Shown here piece by piece: positions 1 to 7,378 of a stretch of 8,503 nucleotides of DNA (within the stretch, counting starts at the first letter, position 1; each line of letters starts with the position of its first letter). Source of the stretch: Comamonadaceae bacterium (lineage in GTDB: Bacteria > Pseudomonadota > Gammaproteobacteria > Burkholderiales > Burkholderiaceae). Under the pieces are notes generated by a model. It was not told the origin of the DNA and ran no database searches. It saw nothing but the letters and a program-made list of their open reading frames with translations. The position numbers were made by a program, and so were the translations under genes. The stretch spans positions 1 to 8,503 of the forward strand of contig CANCCJ010000109.1 in assembly GCA_947374535.1 (NCBI GenBank), given 5' to 3'.

Positions 1-1
1 G

Positions 2-2401
2 TCACACCCTGCGATGGCGGTGAACTTGGATGCGTGTATCCAATGCAACCGTTGTGTACGTGCCTGCCGCGAAGAACAAGTGAACGATGTGATTGGCTTC
101 GCCCACCGTGGTGCGCATTCTCAAATCGTGTTTGACTTGAACGATCCGATGGGTCTGAGCAGCTGTGTCGCTTGCGGTGAGTGCGTGCAAGCATGTCCCA
201 CGGGCGCGCTAATGCCGAAGACGCAATTGGGCTCGCAAGTGGTGGATAAAAAGGTGGATTCGGTGTGTCCATTTTGCGGTGTGGGTTGTTTGCTGACGTA
301 CAACGTCAAAGACAACCGCATCGTCAGTGTGGAGGGCCGTGATGGCCCGGCCAACCACAACCGGCTGTGTGTGAAAGGCCGTTTCGGGTTTGACTACATC
401 CACAACCCCCAGCGATTGACCGTGCCTTTGATTCGCAAAGCTGGTGTACCTAAAAACCCAGAAGCCTTGAATGAATTGAACATGCATGCCGCCGATTGGT
501 CGCAGGTGTTTCGCCAAGCGACTTGGGAAGAGGCCCTAGATCTGGCAGCGACGCAGCTCAAACATTTGCGCGACACGCATGGTAAAAAAGCGTTGGCGGG
601 TTTTGGTTCTGCCAAGGGCAGCAACGAAGAAGCGTATTTGTTCCAGAAGTTGGTGCGCACCGGCTTTGGCTCTAACAATGTGGACCACTGCACACGCTTG
701 TGCCATGCATCTAGCGTGGCCGGTTTGCTAGAAGGTGTTGGCTCTGGGTCAGTGACCAACCAGGTGAATGATGTCGAGCACTCTGACTTCATCTTTGTGA
801 TCGGTTCCAACCCCACATCTAACCATCCTGTGGCCGCCACATGGATGAAGAACGCGGCCAAGCGAGGCGCCAAAATTGTGGTGGCCGACCCCCGTGGCAC
901 AGACCTAGGTAAATACGCGTGGCGTGCGTTGCATTTCAAGGCCGACACCGATGTGGCCATGCTCAATGCCATGTTGCATGTCATCATTGAAGAAGGCTTG
1001 GTAGACGAAGCATTCATTCATGACCGTGCTAACAATTACGAAGCACTCAAGGCCAACGTCAAAAATTTCAGCCCCGAGGCCATGGCGCCTGTTTGCGGCA
1101 TCGCTGCGCACACGCTGCGCGAAGTGGCGCGCGCCTATGCCACGGCCAAAGGCGCCATGATTTTGTGGGGCATGGGGGTGAGCCAACATGTACACGGCAC
1201 AGACAACGTGCGTTGCTTGATCGCCTTGTCATCCATCACGGGGCAAGTGGGTAAACCGGGCTCGGGCTTGCACCCATTGCGTGGACAAAACAATGTGCAG
1301 GGAGCGAGTGACGCGGGCCTTATTCCCATGATGTTTCCTAACTACCAGCGCGTCATCCATGCGGATGCCCACGCTTGGTTTGAAAATTTTTGGAAGACGC
1401 CGCTCGATGACAAGCCCGGTTACACCGTGGTGGAAATCATGGGCAAGATCTTGGCCGATGAGACCGACCCGCACAAGATTCGTGGCATGTACATCATGGG
1501 CGAAAACCCCGCCATGAGCGACCCCAACCTGAACCATGCCCGCCACGCTTTGGCCTCTTTGGATCATTTGGTGGTGCAAGACATCTTCATGACCGAAACG
1601 GCCTGGCTCGCCGATGTGGTGCTGCCTGCCACGGCCTGGCCCGAAAAAACAGGAACCGTTAGCAACACCGATCGCATGGTGCAACTGGGTTTGCAAGCGA
1701 TAGACCCGCCGGGCGACGCGCGTGCGGATTTGTGGATCATCCAAGAAATCGCAAAAAGGATGGATTTAACTTGGCACTACCAGGGCGAACACCACGGCGT
1801 CGCCGAGGTGTTCGACGAAATGCGACAGGCCATGCACGCCGCCATTGGGGGCATCACTTGGTCGCGTTTGCAACGCGAATCGAGCGTGACCTACCCTTGC
1901 CTCACGGAAGATGATCCCGGCGAACCGACGGTGTTCAAGCACCACTTTGCCACCGACGATGGCCGTGTGCACTTGGTGCCGGCAGGTTTGATCTCAGCCA
2001 ATGAACAACCTGATGCGCAATACCCGTTTGTCCTCATCACAGGTCGCCAGCTGGAGCATTGGCACACCGGCAGCATGACGCGTCGCGCCACGGTGCTGGA
2101 TGCCATTGAGCCCATCGCCACGGCTTCGATGTGCCGTGCGGACCTGCAAGCCCTAGATCTACAAGCGGGCGATGTGGTTACCGTGGCCTCGCGTCGCGGC
2201 CAAGTGACATTGCGTGTGCGTTTGGATGAGGGCACTCCACAGGGCGCGGTGTTCATTCCGTTCGCCTACCAAGAGGCCGCTGCGAATTTGATGACCAACC
2301 CTGCTTTAGACCCTTTTGGCAAGATCCCAGAGCTCAAATACTGCGCCGTGTCTGTTGAAAAAGGAGGCACATTGGCCCATCCTGCTGGATTCAAAATCTA
2401 A
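2..2401 (+). CDS. fdsA: NAD-dependent formate dehydrogenase, alpha (molybdenum) subunit FdsA, 5'-truncated by the window edge
   Basis: Catalytic subunit of soluble cytoplasmic formate dehydrogenase (FdsABG type), which oxidises formate to CO2 and passes electrons through iron-sulfur clusters to the FMN/NAD subunit FdsB. The frame is open to the left edge (codons S-H-P-A before the Met at 14), so Met14 is internal. About 799 residues are visible of a family length near 950; the missing part should hold the N-terminal 2Fe-2S domain. Numbering from Met14: two ferredoxin-type 4Fe-4S motifs (C8/C11/C14/C18 and C51/C54/C57/C61), then a proximal 4Fe-4S motif C85/C88/C92/C119 followed by the conserved lysine K121. 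The Mo site is in DHCTRLCHASS, with ligand C230 and H231; R423 lies in PLRGQNNVQGA. The C230-R423 spacing (193) equals that of SeCys140-Arg333 in E. coli FdhF, so this is the cysteine form. The C-terminal molybdopterin-binding domain begins near residue 670. No fdsC or fdsD follows; the next gene is convergent. Confidence 0.95.
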   Translation, partial: SHPAMAVNLDACIQCNRCVRACREEQVNDVIGFAHRGAHSQIVFDLNDPMGLSSCVACGECVQACPTGALMPKTQLGSQVVDKKVDSVCPFCGVGCLLTYNVKDNRIVSVEGRDGPANHNRLCVKGRFGFDYIHNPQRLTVPLIRKAGVPKNPEALNELNMHAADWSQVFRQATWEEALDLAATQLKHLRDTHGKKALAGFGSAKGSNEEAYLFQKLVRTGFGSNNVDHCTRLCHASSVAGLLEGVGSGSVTNQVNDVEHSDFIFVIGSNPTSNHPVAATWMKNAAKRGAKIVVADPRGTDLGKYAWRALHFKADTDVAMLNAMLHVIIEEGLVDEAFIHDRANNYEALKANVKNFSPEAMAPVCGIAAHTLREVARAYATAKGAMILWGMGVSQHVHGTDNVRCLIALSSITGQVGKPGSGLHPLRGQNNVQGASDAGLIPMMFPNYQRVIHADAHAWFENFWKTPLDDKPGYTVVEIMGKILADETDPHKIRGMYIMGENPAMSDPNLNHARHALASLDHLVVQDIFMTETAWLADVVLPATAWPEKTGTVSNTDRMVQLGLQAIDPPGDARADLWIIQEIAKRMDLTWHYQGEHHGVAEVFDEMRQAMHAAIGGITWSRLQRESSVTYPCLTEDDPGEPTVFKHHFATDDGRVHLVPAGLISANEQPDAQYPFVLITGRQLEHWHTGSMTRRATVLDAIEPIATASMCRADLQALDLQAGDVVTVASRRGQVTLRVRLDEGTPQGAVFIPFAYQEAAANLMTNPALDPFGKIPELKYCAVSVEKGGTLAHPAGFKI

Positions 2402-2411
2402 AGTTTATGTC

Positions 2412-2439
2412 AGCGCACCATCATTCAATTTGGTGCGTT
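2412..2439. terminator. Possible hairpin between convergent genes
   Basis: A perfect 7-base inverted repeat (CGCACCA at 2414-2420, TGGTGCG at 2431-2437) with a 10-base loop lies just after the fdsA stop. It can be extended outward by one G-T and one A-T pair. It sits between two genes that converge, where a shared terminator is expected. No T-run follows on either strand, so it does not meet the standard intrinsic terminator pattern; its outer base also touches the stop codon of the small minus-strand gene. Confidence 0.35.
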
Positions 2440-2636
2440 CAGTCAGCTAACTTGCGCTTTGCGTCATCGATCGCCAGCTTGACCAGCCTCTTATGTTCTT
2501 CTAGCGCTTCGCGGTGTGTTTCAAAATTCTGAAGCATCACAAAGCTGCCTTCAGGTAGCAGAGCCAAGGCTTCGTAAGAGATGGTTTCGAAATGTTGGTT
2601 TCTCTCAATCACGTACCAAGTGTTTTGAAAGTTCAT
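2439..2636 (-). CDS. Small hypothetical protein, 65 residues
   Basis: I do not recognise a family. The protein begins MNFQNTWYVIERNQHFETIS and has a hydrophobic stretch in its middle (residues 23-36: ALALLPEGSFVMLQ). The charged C-terminal third (about 40-65, rich in E, K, R, H and D) looks like one amphipathic helix, possibly coiled coil. There is no signal peptide, membrane segment or cysteine. Support for it being real: its ATG overlaps the stop of the upstream DapA-like gene as ATGA (2633-2636), a usual arrangement for translational coupling, and it fills the space up to the convergent fdsA end with little waste. Its own Shine-Dalgarno is weak, which fits dependence on the upstream gene. 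It is not FdsD by sequence, despite lying beside fdsA and being of similar size. Local GC is low (one 60-base row counts to 37%). Confidence 0.6.
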   Translation of the reverse strand: MNFQNTWYVIERNQHFETISYEALALLPEGSFVMLQNFETHREALEEHKRLVKLAIDDAKRKLAD

Positions 2637-3574
2637 TCGTGTGCCTGCAAGTTAAATGTTTTGAACGCCCCCATGAGTGCTTGACGCCCCTCTTTTGTTA
2701 AGGTGGACTGGGGTGGGCGCACACGCTCCCACGCTTCTGCACGGTAATGCATTGAGAGCATCAACTTCAGCGCGGCAATCGCGGGGTAATTGCCTAAGAG
2801 GGTCATCAACTCCACCACCCGATCGTCCGGTTTTGCGATTTTCATACCTGCAATTTGTGTCGCACTCTTCACCGCCTCATTGGCCATGAGGTGCTGCACG
2901 ATGTTGGGAATCACATTGGCTAATGCAGAAACGCACACAGTCGGTTTAAGGACAGACAAGTTGGGTTCATGTGCAGAGGCAATGACAATTTCTGTCCCAA
3001 ACGAACGCATCAAATCCACCGTGTGGTTCACATGGATGTCTTGATCGACCATGCCAACAAAGATCAGGGGGTGCGTCTTTCTTAAGTCAGTCAGCGCGAC
3101 CTCTGGCAAATCTGCGCAATGGTTGATGCCGCCCAGCTGATGAATGAACAGTTGCCAACCATTCAGATTGACTTGTTTGATCAGTTGATCGAAATAATCG
3201 AACAACGCAATATGACTAAAGGGCTGCCCATAAAGTGGTGCTGAGACCAAAAAACGTCGTACGCCTTTTTCATAGGCCTTGCGAATGAATTGCGCAATTT
3301 CGATGAATGAAGAAGAGTGAACACCGAGCAAAATATTTTGTGCCTCAACGCCTGCCGCAATGACGTGTGTGACGGTTGATAGTTTTTCATCCACAGAAAA
3401 AGATGAGCCCTCACCCGCATGACCAAAAAGCACAAAGTTCTCTAAACCCTTGGCGCACAAGTTGCGTAAATGGGCGCAGAGTTTGGCCTGGTCAATGTTT
3501 AAATCTTCCTGAAGTGGCACCAGCACATCAGGCCAAACGCCGTGAAAATTTGTTGCACTTAAATTGTTGGGCAT
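2633..3574 (-). CDS. DapA/DHDPS-superfamily protein lacking catalytic Lys and Tyr (possible pseudoenzyme)
   Basis: A full-length (313 residues) TIM-barrel protein of the dihydrodipicolinate synthase / N-acetylneuraminate lyase superfamily. Segments align by eye with E. coli DapA: FHGVWPDVLVPL with the N-terminal strand, FGHAGEGSSFSVDEK (50-64) with the GTTGES loop, SAPLYGQP (111-118) with TPYYNRP, VCVSALANVIPN (213-224) with GVISVTANV, and the C-terminal LTKEGRQAL. Key residues differ. The Schiff-base lysine of GIKEATG is Val176 in VGMVDQD; the YNVP tyrosine is replaced by Ile144 or His145 in LFIHQLG; the two pyruvate-binding threonines are His52 and Ala53. The usual pyruvate aldolase chemistry is therefore not expected, and no substrate can be named. 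The frame is intact, so it is not an obvious pseudogene. The start at 3574 has only a weak GAAAG-type ribosome site. It lies 76 bases after fbp, overlaps the next small gene by ATGA, and is more AT-rich than its neighbours, suggesting acquisition. Confidence 0.85.
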   Translation of the reverse strand: MPNNLSATNFHGVWPDVLVPLQEDLNIDQAKLCAHLRNLCAKGLENFVLFGHAGEGSSFSVDEKLSTVTHVIAAGVEAQNILLGVHSSSFIEIAQFIRKAYEKGVRRFLVSAPLYGQPFSHIALFDYFDQLIKQVNLNGWQLFIHQLGGINHCADLPEVALTDLRKTHPLIFVGMVDQDIHVNHTVDLMRSFGTEIVIASAHEPNLSVLKPTVCVSALANVIPNIVQHLMANEAVKSATQIAGMKIAKPDDRVVELMTLLGNYPAIAALKLMLSMHYRAEAWERVRPPQSTLTKEGRQALMGAFKTFNLQAHE

Positions 3575-3591
3575 GGCTTGCTTTCAAAACG

Positions 3592-3604
3592 AAGGTCACA
3601 CCTT
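3592..3604. promoter_or_regulatory. 13-base palindrome upstream of the DapA-like gene (possible operator)
   Basis: AAGGTCACACCTT is a perfect 5-base inverted repeat (AAGGT / ACCTT) around a 3-base centre, 18-30 bases before the ATG of the DapA-like gene. Read on the minus strand its core is GGT-GTG-ACC, the GT-N3-AC form seen in operators of FadR-type GntR regulators, which often control DapA-family catabolic genes. It is short enough to occur by chance and no regulator gene is in the window. I see no convincing -35/-10 pair around it. Confidence 0.2.
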
Positions 3605-3650
3605 ACCGCAAATCGCGTAAAAGCCTTCAATTTGGGCCACCATGATGCGT

Positions 3651-4664
3651 TTACTTTTGTGCGTGGTAGCTGGTCACACGTTCGACTTCGTTTTTAGAAC
3701 CCAAGACCACACTCACACGCTGGTGCAGCTGCGTCGGTTGGATTTCCAAGATGCGCTGCAGGCCGTTGGTGGCGCTGCCGCCCGCTTGTTCAATCAGCCA
3801 GCTCATGGGGTTGGCTTCGTACATCAAGCGCAGCTTGCCGGCTTTGCCAGGTTCGCGTTTGTCCCAGGGGTACATGAACACACCGCCGCGTGTGAGGATG
3901 CGGTGCACGTCGGCCACCATGGAGGCGATCCAACGCATGTTGAAGTTTTTGCCGCGTGGGCCTTCTTCGCCTTGCAAACATTCGTCGATGTAGCGTTTCA
4001 CGGGCTCGTCCCAGTGGCGCATGTTGCTCATGTTGATGGCGAACTCTTTGGTGTCCGCAGGGATCTTCACGTTTTCTTGCGTCAAGACAAACGAGCCTTG
4101 CTCGCGGTCCAAGGTAAACATGGCCACGCCGTCGCCCACGGTCAACACCAAGGTGGTTTGGGGTCCGTACACGCAGTAGCCTGCGGCCACTTGTTGTGTG
4201 CCGGGTTGCAAGAAGTCGTCTTCGCTGACGCCTTTGCTGGGGTCTACTTTTTTGAGCACACTGAAGATGGTGCCGATGCTGACGTTGACTTCGATGTTGC
4301 TAGAACCATCGAGTGGGTCAAACATCAACAGGTATTCGCCTTGCGGGTAGCGGTTGGGCACAACGTGGATGCTGTCCATTTCTTCGGACGCCATGGCAGC
4401 CAAGTGGCCACCCCATTCGTTGGCTTCAATCAGCACATCGTTGGCGATGATGTCGAGTTTCTTTTGCACTTCGCCTTGCACGTTCTCGCTGCCCGCCGAG
4501 CCCATGACGTCGCCGAGTTCGCTGCCCAAGGCACCTTTGTTAACGGCGTGGCTGATGCTCTTGCAAGCGCGGGCCACGACTTCGAGCAACAAACGCAGTT
4601 CAGACGGGATGAGGCCTTTGGCACGTTGTTGTTCGACCAGATAGCGGGTGAGAGAGACACTCAT
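3651..4664 (-). CDS. fbp: Class I fructose-1,6-bisphosphatase
   Basis: Hydrolyses fructose 1,6-bisphosphate to fructose 6-phosphate and phosphate, in gluconeogenesis and, in autotrophs, the Calvin cycle; cytoplasmic and metal dependent. The 337 residues match the usual class I length. The metal-binding core is present: Glu94-Glu95 in MASEEMD, and FDPLDGSSN (115-123) with Asp116 and Asp119. Substrate and active-site segments follow: NMSNMRHW (211-218), RGGVFMYP (259-266), and [15 protein letters not shown] (282-296), where Glu283 is the expected metal ligand. The start at 4664 is supported by a Shine-Dalgarno (TAAGGA at 4676-4671) 6 bases upstream, overlapping the pepN stop. It is the third gene of a prfB-pepN-fbp operon, 9 bases after pepN. 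No clear terminator follows, so transcription may continue into the DapA-like gene. It stands alone without other Calvin-cycle genes here, so a gluconeogenic role is the simpler reading. Confidence 0.97.
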   Translation of the reverse strand: MSVSLTRYLVEQQRAKGLIPSELRLLLEVVARACKSISHAVNKGALGSELGDVMGSAGSENVQGEVQKKLDIIANDVLIEANEWGGHLAAMASEEMDSIHVVPNRYPQGEYLLMFDPLDGSSNIEVNVSIGTIFSVLKKVDPSKGVSEDDFLQPGTQQVAAGYCVYGPQTTLVLTVGDGVAMFTLDREQGSFVLTQENVKIPADTKEFAINMSNMRHWDEPVKRYIDECLQGEEGPRGKNFNMRWIASMVADVHRILTRGGVFMYPWDKREPGKAGKLRLMYEANPMSWLIEQAGGSATNGLQRILEIQPTQLHQRVSVVLGSKNEVERVTSYHAQK

Positions 4665-4676
4665 GGCAAGTCCTTA
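4665..4676 (-). promoter_or_regulatory. Ribosome binding site of fbp, overlapping the pepN stop
   Basis: On the minus strand the sequence is TAAGGA, six bases, then the fbp ATG. The TAA is the pepN stop codon, so a ribosome ending on pepN covers the fbp Shine-Dalgarno. This fixes the fbp start at 4664 and suggests translational coupling. Confidence 0.75.
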
Positions 4677-7367
4677 GTTGGAGAGCGCACGCGAAACCAC
4701 TTCGCGCACGTCGTTGCTTAAATCGGTTTTGGCAGCGACGCGTTTGATGGCTTCGTGCGCAGCCGTGCGGTAGGGCTCGGCCAGTTTGGACCAGCGGTCC
4801 AAGGCGCGCGCCAAACGGGCCGCAACTTGGGGGTTGATGGCGTCAAGCTCCAACACGCGTTCGCTCCAGAATACATAGCCCGCCGCATCGCTGCGGTGGA
4901 AGGCGCCGGGGTTGGCGCTGCAGAAACTGAAGATGAGGCTGCGTGCGCGGTTGGGGTTCTTGATGTGGAAATCAGGGTGCAGCATGAGGTTGCGCACCAG
5001 TGACAAGATGTTGCCACCACGGTCGGTGCTGCCTGCTTGCAGGGCAAACCATTTGTCCATTACCAAGGCTTCGCGTGAGAACAGGTTGTAGAAGCGTTGC
5101 AGGGCATCGCTTGCCAGCGCGTGACCCGCACTCACCAAAGCGCTTAAGGCATTGAAGCGGTCGGTCATGTTGTGTGCGTCTTTGAAGCACTGGTAGGTGC
5201 GGCCTGGCCACACCACGTCACCGGTGCTGCGTGCGTCTAAGCACAACATAGTGAGAGCCATGCCACTCAAGGCGCGGCGACCACTCGACACGGGGTCGGG
5301 GCTGAAAGCGCCGTTGTCGTTGTGGGTTTCAAACGCCCATGCCCAGTCGTCGTGCAACTCGCGGGCGAGTTGGGCACGCATGGCTTCGCGCACGGCGTGG
5401 ATGCGTTGTGGCTCGACCACATCGAGTTGTTCTGCCATGTAGGTTTCAGAAGGCAGGGTGAGCACCAGCTCTTTGAACGCGGCATCGAGTGCCGGGTTGC
5501 GTAGCACGGTGCGCAGGGCTTGCACTAGCGCCGCGTCCAAGACTTGCGTTGGTTCGGTGTTGGCGTTGACCGTCGAGAGCGCCGCGCTCAGACACAGGCG
5601 TTGCGCAGCTTCCCATTGGTTGAATGGATCTGTGTCGTGCGCCAAGAGCGTGAGCAGCTGTGTCGATGTGAAGTCTTTTTCTAGCACCACGGGTGCGCTA
5701 AAACCACGCAAGAGCGATGGCACGGGCACTTCGTCGATCTGCAGCGACAGGTCTTTGAACTCAAAGCTTTGTGTAGCTTGCGTCAACACGAGCAGCTGGC
5801 TAGGCAACACCTCGCGGCCATCGGCACCCAGCAAGCCAAATTGCACGGGAATGACAAAAGGCTCTTTGTGCTCTTGGCCGGGGCTAGGTGGGCAGCTTTG
5901 GCTGAGTGTCAGCTTGTAAGTGTGTGTGTCGGCGTGGTAGCTGCCTGCCGCTTGCACGCGGGGTGTGCCTGCTTGCGCGTACCAACGCTTGAACTGTGCC
6001 AGGTGTGTGGCCAAGGCTGAACCGGGGTTGGCATCGGCAATCGCTTGTGCGAAGTCGTCGCAGGTCACGGCTTGGCCATCGTGGCGTTCGAAGTAAAGCG
6101 ACATGCCTTTGGCGAAACCTTCACGACTCGTCAAGGTTTGCATCATGCGCACCACCTCGGAGCCTTTTTCGTAAATCGTGACGGTGTAGAAGTTGTTGAT
6201 TTCCACATAGCTGTCAGGGCGCACGGGATGGGCCATGGGGCCTGCATCTTCAGGGAACTGCGCAGTGCGCAGCAAGCGCACGTCTTCGATGCGCTTGACG
6301 GCTTTGGCTGAGGCCGCAGCTTGTGCGTTGTCTTTCAAAGCTTCAGCCGCCAAGTCTTGGCTGAACTCTTGGTCGCGGAAAACGGTCAGGCCTTCTTTGA
6401 GCGAGAGTTGGAACCAGTCGCGGCAAGTCACTCGGTTGCCGGTCCAGTTGTGGAAGTATTCATGGCCGACCACGCTCTCAATATTGGCGTAGTCCATGTC
6501 GGTGGCGGTGGCGGAGTTGGCCAACACAAACTTGGTGTTGAAGATGTTGAGGCCCTTGTTCTCCATGGCGCCCATGTTGAAGTCGCTGGTGGCGACGATC
6601 ATGAAGCGCTCCAAATCGAGGCTCAAGCCAAAGCGCTGTTCGTCCCATTTGATGCTGGCCATGAGCGAGTTCATGGCATGCTCAGTCTTGTCCAAATCAC
6701 CCGAGCGCACAAACACTTGCAGCAAGTGCTCTTTGCCCGACGGCGCTTTGACGCGCTGTTCGCGGCACACAAACTGACCTGCCACCAAGGCAAACAAGTA
6801 GCAAGGTTTTTTGTGTGGGTCGACCCACCGTGCAAAGTGGCGGCCGTCTTCCAGTGTGCCTTCGTCCATCAAGTTGCCATTGCTCAGCAAGACGGGGAAC
6901 GCCTTTTTGTCAGCACGCAGCGTGACGCTGTAGTGCGACATCACATCGGGCCGGTCCAAGAAATAGGTGATGCGGCGAAAGCCTTCAGCCTCGCACTGGG
7001 TAAAGAACGAGTCGTTGCTCACATACAAACCCATGAGCTTGGTGTTCTTCGCAGGGTTGCAGGTGGTGAAGATTTCCAGATCAAACGCCTCGTGGCCCTC
7101 GGGCAAGTTTTCCAGCACCAACTGGCTGCCGTCCATCTTGAACGAGGTGCCTTGGCCGTTGACCAACACGCGTGCGAGGTTGAGCTCGTCGCCATCCAAA
7201 CGCAGGGGTTGAGCCGCCACGTCGGGGTTGCGGCGCACGGTCATTTTGTTGAGCACGCGGGTCTTGGCGGGGTCAAGGTCAAACGTCAAATCGACGGTGT
7301 CAATCCAAAACGCGGGCGCTGTGTAGTCGGCGCGTTGAATCAATGGGGCTGTGCCTTCGCGGAACAT
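4674..7367 (-). CDS. pepN: Aminopeptidase N (M1 family zinc metallopeptidase)
   Basis: A broad-specificity cytoplasmic aminopeptidase that removes N-terminal residues in the last steps of protein breakdown. At 897 residues it is slightly longer than E. coli PepN (870). Visible residues: Glu126 in QCEAEGFRR (binds the substrate amino terminus), the GAMEN exopeptidase motif at 266-270, the zinc site HEYFH at 302-306 with the third ligand Glu325 in LKEG, and the transition-state Tyr399 in TIYEKG. The zinc-site numbering is 5 above E. coli, but Tyr399 is 18 above (E. coli 381), so about 13 residues are inserted between them, in an Ala/Lys-rich stretch near 340-357. Expected domain order is an N-terminal beta domain, the thermolysin-like catalytic domain (about 200-460), a beta sandwich, and a long helical C-terminal domain. 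There is no signal peptide. The start at 7367 follows a TAAGGA Shine-Dalgarno, 8 bases after prfB. Second gene of the prfB-pepN-fbp operon. Confidence 0.97.
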   Translation of the reverse strand: MFREGTAPLIQRADYTAPAFWIDTVDLTFDLDPAKTRVLNKMTVRRNPDVAAQPLRLDGDELNLARVLVNGQGTSFKMDGSQLVLENLPEGHEAFDLEIFTTCNPAKNTKLMGLYVSNDSFFTQCEAEGFRRITYFLDRPDVMSHYSVTLRADKKAFPVLLSNGNLMDEGTLEDGRHFARWVDPHKKPCYLFALVAGQFVCREQRVKAPSGKEHLLQVFVRSGDLDKTEHAMNSLMASIKWDEQRFGLSLDLERFMIVATSDFNMGAMENKGLNIFNTKFVLANSATATDMDYANIESVVGHEYFHNWTGNRVTCRDWFQLSLKEGLTVFRDQEFSQDLAAEALKDNAQAAASAKAVKRIEDVRLLRTAQFPEDAGPMAHPVRPDSYVEINNFYTVTIYEKGSEVVRMMQTLTSREGFAKGMSLYFERHDGQAVTCDDFAQAIADANPGSALATHLAQFKRWYAQAGTPRVQAAGSYHADTHTYKLTLSQSCPPSPGQEHKEPFVIPVQFGLLGADGREVLPSQLLVLTQATQSFEFKDLSLQIDEVPVPSLLRGFSAPVVLEKDFTSTQLLTLLAHDTDPFNQWEAAQRLCLSAALSTVNANTEPTQVLDAALVQALRTVLRNPALDAAFKELVLTLPSETYMAEQLDVVEPQRIHAVREAMRAQLARELHDDWAWAFETHNDNGAFSPDPVSSGRRALSGMALTMLCLDARSTGDVVWPGRTYQCFKDAHNMTDRFNALSALVSAGHALASDALQRFYNLFSREALVMDKWFALQAGSTDRGGNILSLVRNLMLHPDFHIKNPNRARSLIFSFCSANPGAFHRSDAAGYVFWSERVLELDAINPQVAARLARALDRWSKLAEPYRTAAHEAIKRVAAKTDLSNDVREVVSRALSN

Positions 7368-7378
7368 AGTTTTCCTTA
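7368..7378 (-). promoter_or_regulatory. Ribosome binding site of pepN, overlapping the prfB stop
   Basis: On the minus strand the sequence is TAAGGA, five bases (AAACT), then the pepN ATG. The TAA is the prfB stop codon. The same arrangement recurs at the pepN-fbp junction, which supports a coupled operon and the pepN start at 7367. Confidence 0.75.

Noticed and set aside
394..1017. 207-codon minus-strand open frame inside fdsA
   Set aside because: It lies opposite the molybdenum-site coding region of fdsA; no motif and no plausible operon context.
2439..2636. The small gene beside fdsA as fdsD
   Set aside because: It is on the opposite strand, coupled to the DapA-like gene, and its sequence does not resemble the FdsD family as I know it.
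3602..3630. Possible minus-strand promoter TTGAAG - 17 bases - GGTAAG before the DapA-like gene
   Set aside because: The -10 hexamer matches the consensus at only three positions, so it is too weak to call.
3642..4721. 359-codon plus-strand open frame opposite fbp
   Set aside because: It is antisense to a clear fructose-1,6-bisphosphatase. The translation is rich in H, V, A and F with no motif, as expected from the complement of a GC-biased gene.
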